Assembly (NCBI GenBank): GCA_964463485.1
Contig: CAYXDO010000116.1
Location: 1 to 34,528 of the forward strand
Reading direction: 5' to 3'
From: CAYXDO01 sp964463485
Lineage (GTDB): Bacteria; Myxococcota; Kuafuiibacteriia; Kuafuiibacteriales; Kuafuiibacteriaceae
Length of the DNA stretch: 34,528 bases
Notes under the pieces: generated by a model
Seen by the model: the letters and a program-made list of their open reading frames with translations, nothing else
The model's database searches: none
Told to the model about the DNA's origin: nothing
Part shown: positions 34,371 through 34,528 of the stretch, piece after piece
How positions within the stretch are numbered: position 1 is the first letter of the stretch
Layout: each line of letters starts with the position of its first letter
Program-made: the position numbers and the translations under genes

Positions 34371-34391
34371 GCGCAGGCATCTTGCCTGCGC
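34371..34391. repeat. 9-bp perfect palindrome GCGCAGGCA-TCT-TGCCTGCGC
   Basis: The arms 34371-34379 and 34383-34391 are perfect complements around a 3-base loop. It lies 130 bp upstream of the HtrA start, on its promoter side, so it is an odd place for a terminator. This hairpin core (reading AGILPA or AGKMPA when translated) is one I know from memory as a dispersed repeat in environmental genomes. Confidence 0.7.
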
Positions 34392-34467
34392 GTAAGCTTC
34401 GCGGACTCAACTTGCCGTATGCTCCTGGGCCGCATGCTCATGGCGCGGCCGACGGGCCGCGACCAAA

Positions 34468-34515
34468 CGGGCTTTAGGGTCCCGTTCGGGGAGTAAACCC
34501 CTCGCCTTTAGGCGA
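34468..34515. other. Run of three small hairpins at the window edge (possible IS200/IS605-type end)
   Basis: Consecutive inverted repeats: CGGG...CCCG (34468-34484), GGGG-AGTAAA-CCCC (34488-34501) and TCGCC-TTTA-GGCGA (34502-34515). Closely spaced hairpins with a CTTTAG core resemble IS200/IS605 element ends or a TnpB-associated RNA. The sequence stops at 34528, so no transposase can be checked. Confidence 0.3.
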
Positions 34516-34528
34516 AGCCTTTCAGGAG

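Overview
The window comes from a GC-rich bacterium that looks like a myxobacterium (phylum Myxococcota). The strongest sign is the 1688-residue protein at 19765-24831. It carries many 'Myxococcus cysteine-rich' repeats (CDDGN...GDGC) alternating with PPC-like beta-sandwich modules. Several surface lipoproteins with cysteine lipoboxes, many GTG/TTG starts and strong G/C third-position bias fit the same assignment. This is an inference from gene content; there is no rRNA or other definitive marker.

Layout. 1-272 is non-coding and repeat-rich: a hexanucleotide tandem repeat, a 13-bp palindrome and a dispersed ACCACAGA-type element. 273-2246 holds a small zinc-ribbon protein, then a reverse-strand pair of FabG and a membrane-anchored prokaryotic RING protein. 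2322-6389 is a tight two-gene operon of HSP90-like (GHKL) ATPases. The first has a transmembrane hairpin. The second ends in a YgjP/SprT-like zincin with an intact HExxH...H site, and the first seems to keep a dead copy of that domain. 6467-10628 encodes NuoG (short form), NuoH and NuoI of complex I, overlapping a TPR-zincin protein. 10642-12730 holds a lipoprotein and a YkgJ-type Cys-cluster protein, divergently arranged. 12859-15041 is a response regulator and a histidine kinase arranged tail to tail.

15141-19367 is a glutamine/ammonium locus: a glutaminase, a second glutaminase that has lost the catalytic SxxK lysine, an N-terminally truncated Amt and a type II glutamine synthetase. 19765-24831 is the giant RTX/PPC/Cys-repeat lipoprotein, followed by a good terminator hairpin. 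24975-25914 is a coupled small protein plus AbiEii-type nucleotidyltransferase, a toxin-antitoxin-like pair. 25926-31261 is on the reverse strand: an NtrB-like membrane histidine kinase, a beta-barrel-like exported protein, a phosphohexomutase and a lipoprotein. 31262-31585 carries a second ACCACAGA-type element. 31586-32971 is a lipoprotein paralogous to the one at 10642. 32991-34241 is a DegP/HtrA protease. The right edge has a 9-bp palindrome and a run of three hairpins that may be a mobile-element end.

Best candidates for an undescribed system are (1) the paired HSP90-like ATPases with active and inactive zincin-like C-termini, and (2) the glutaminase / dead-glutaminase / truncated Amt / GSII cluster. 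All calls rest on reading motifs by eye; no database search was run.
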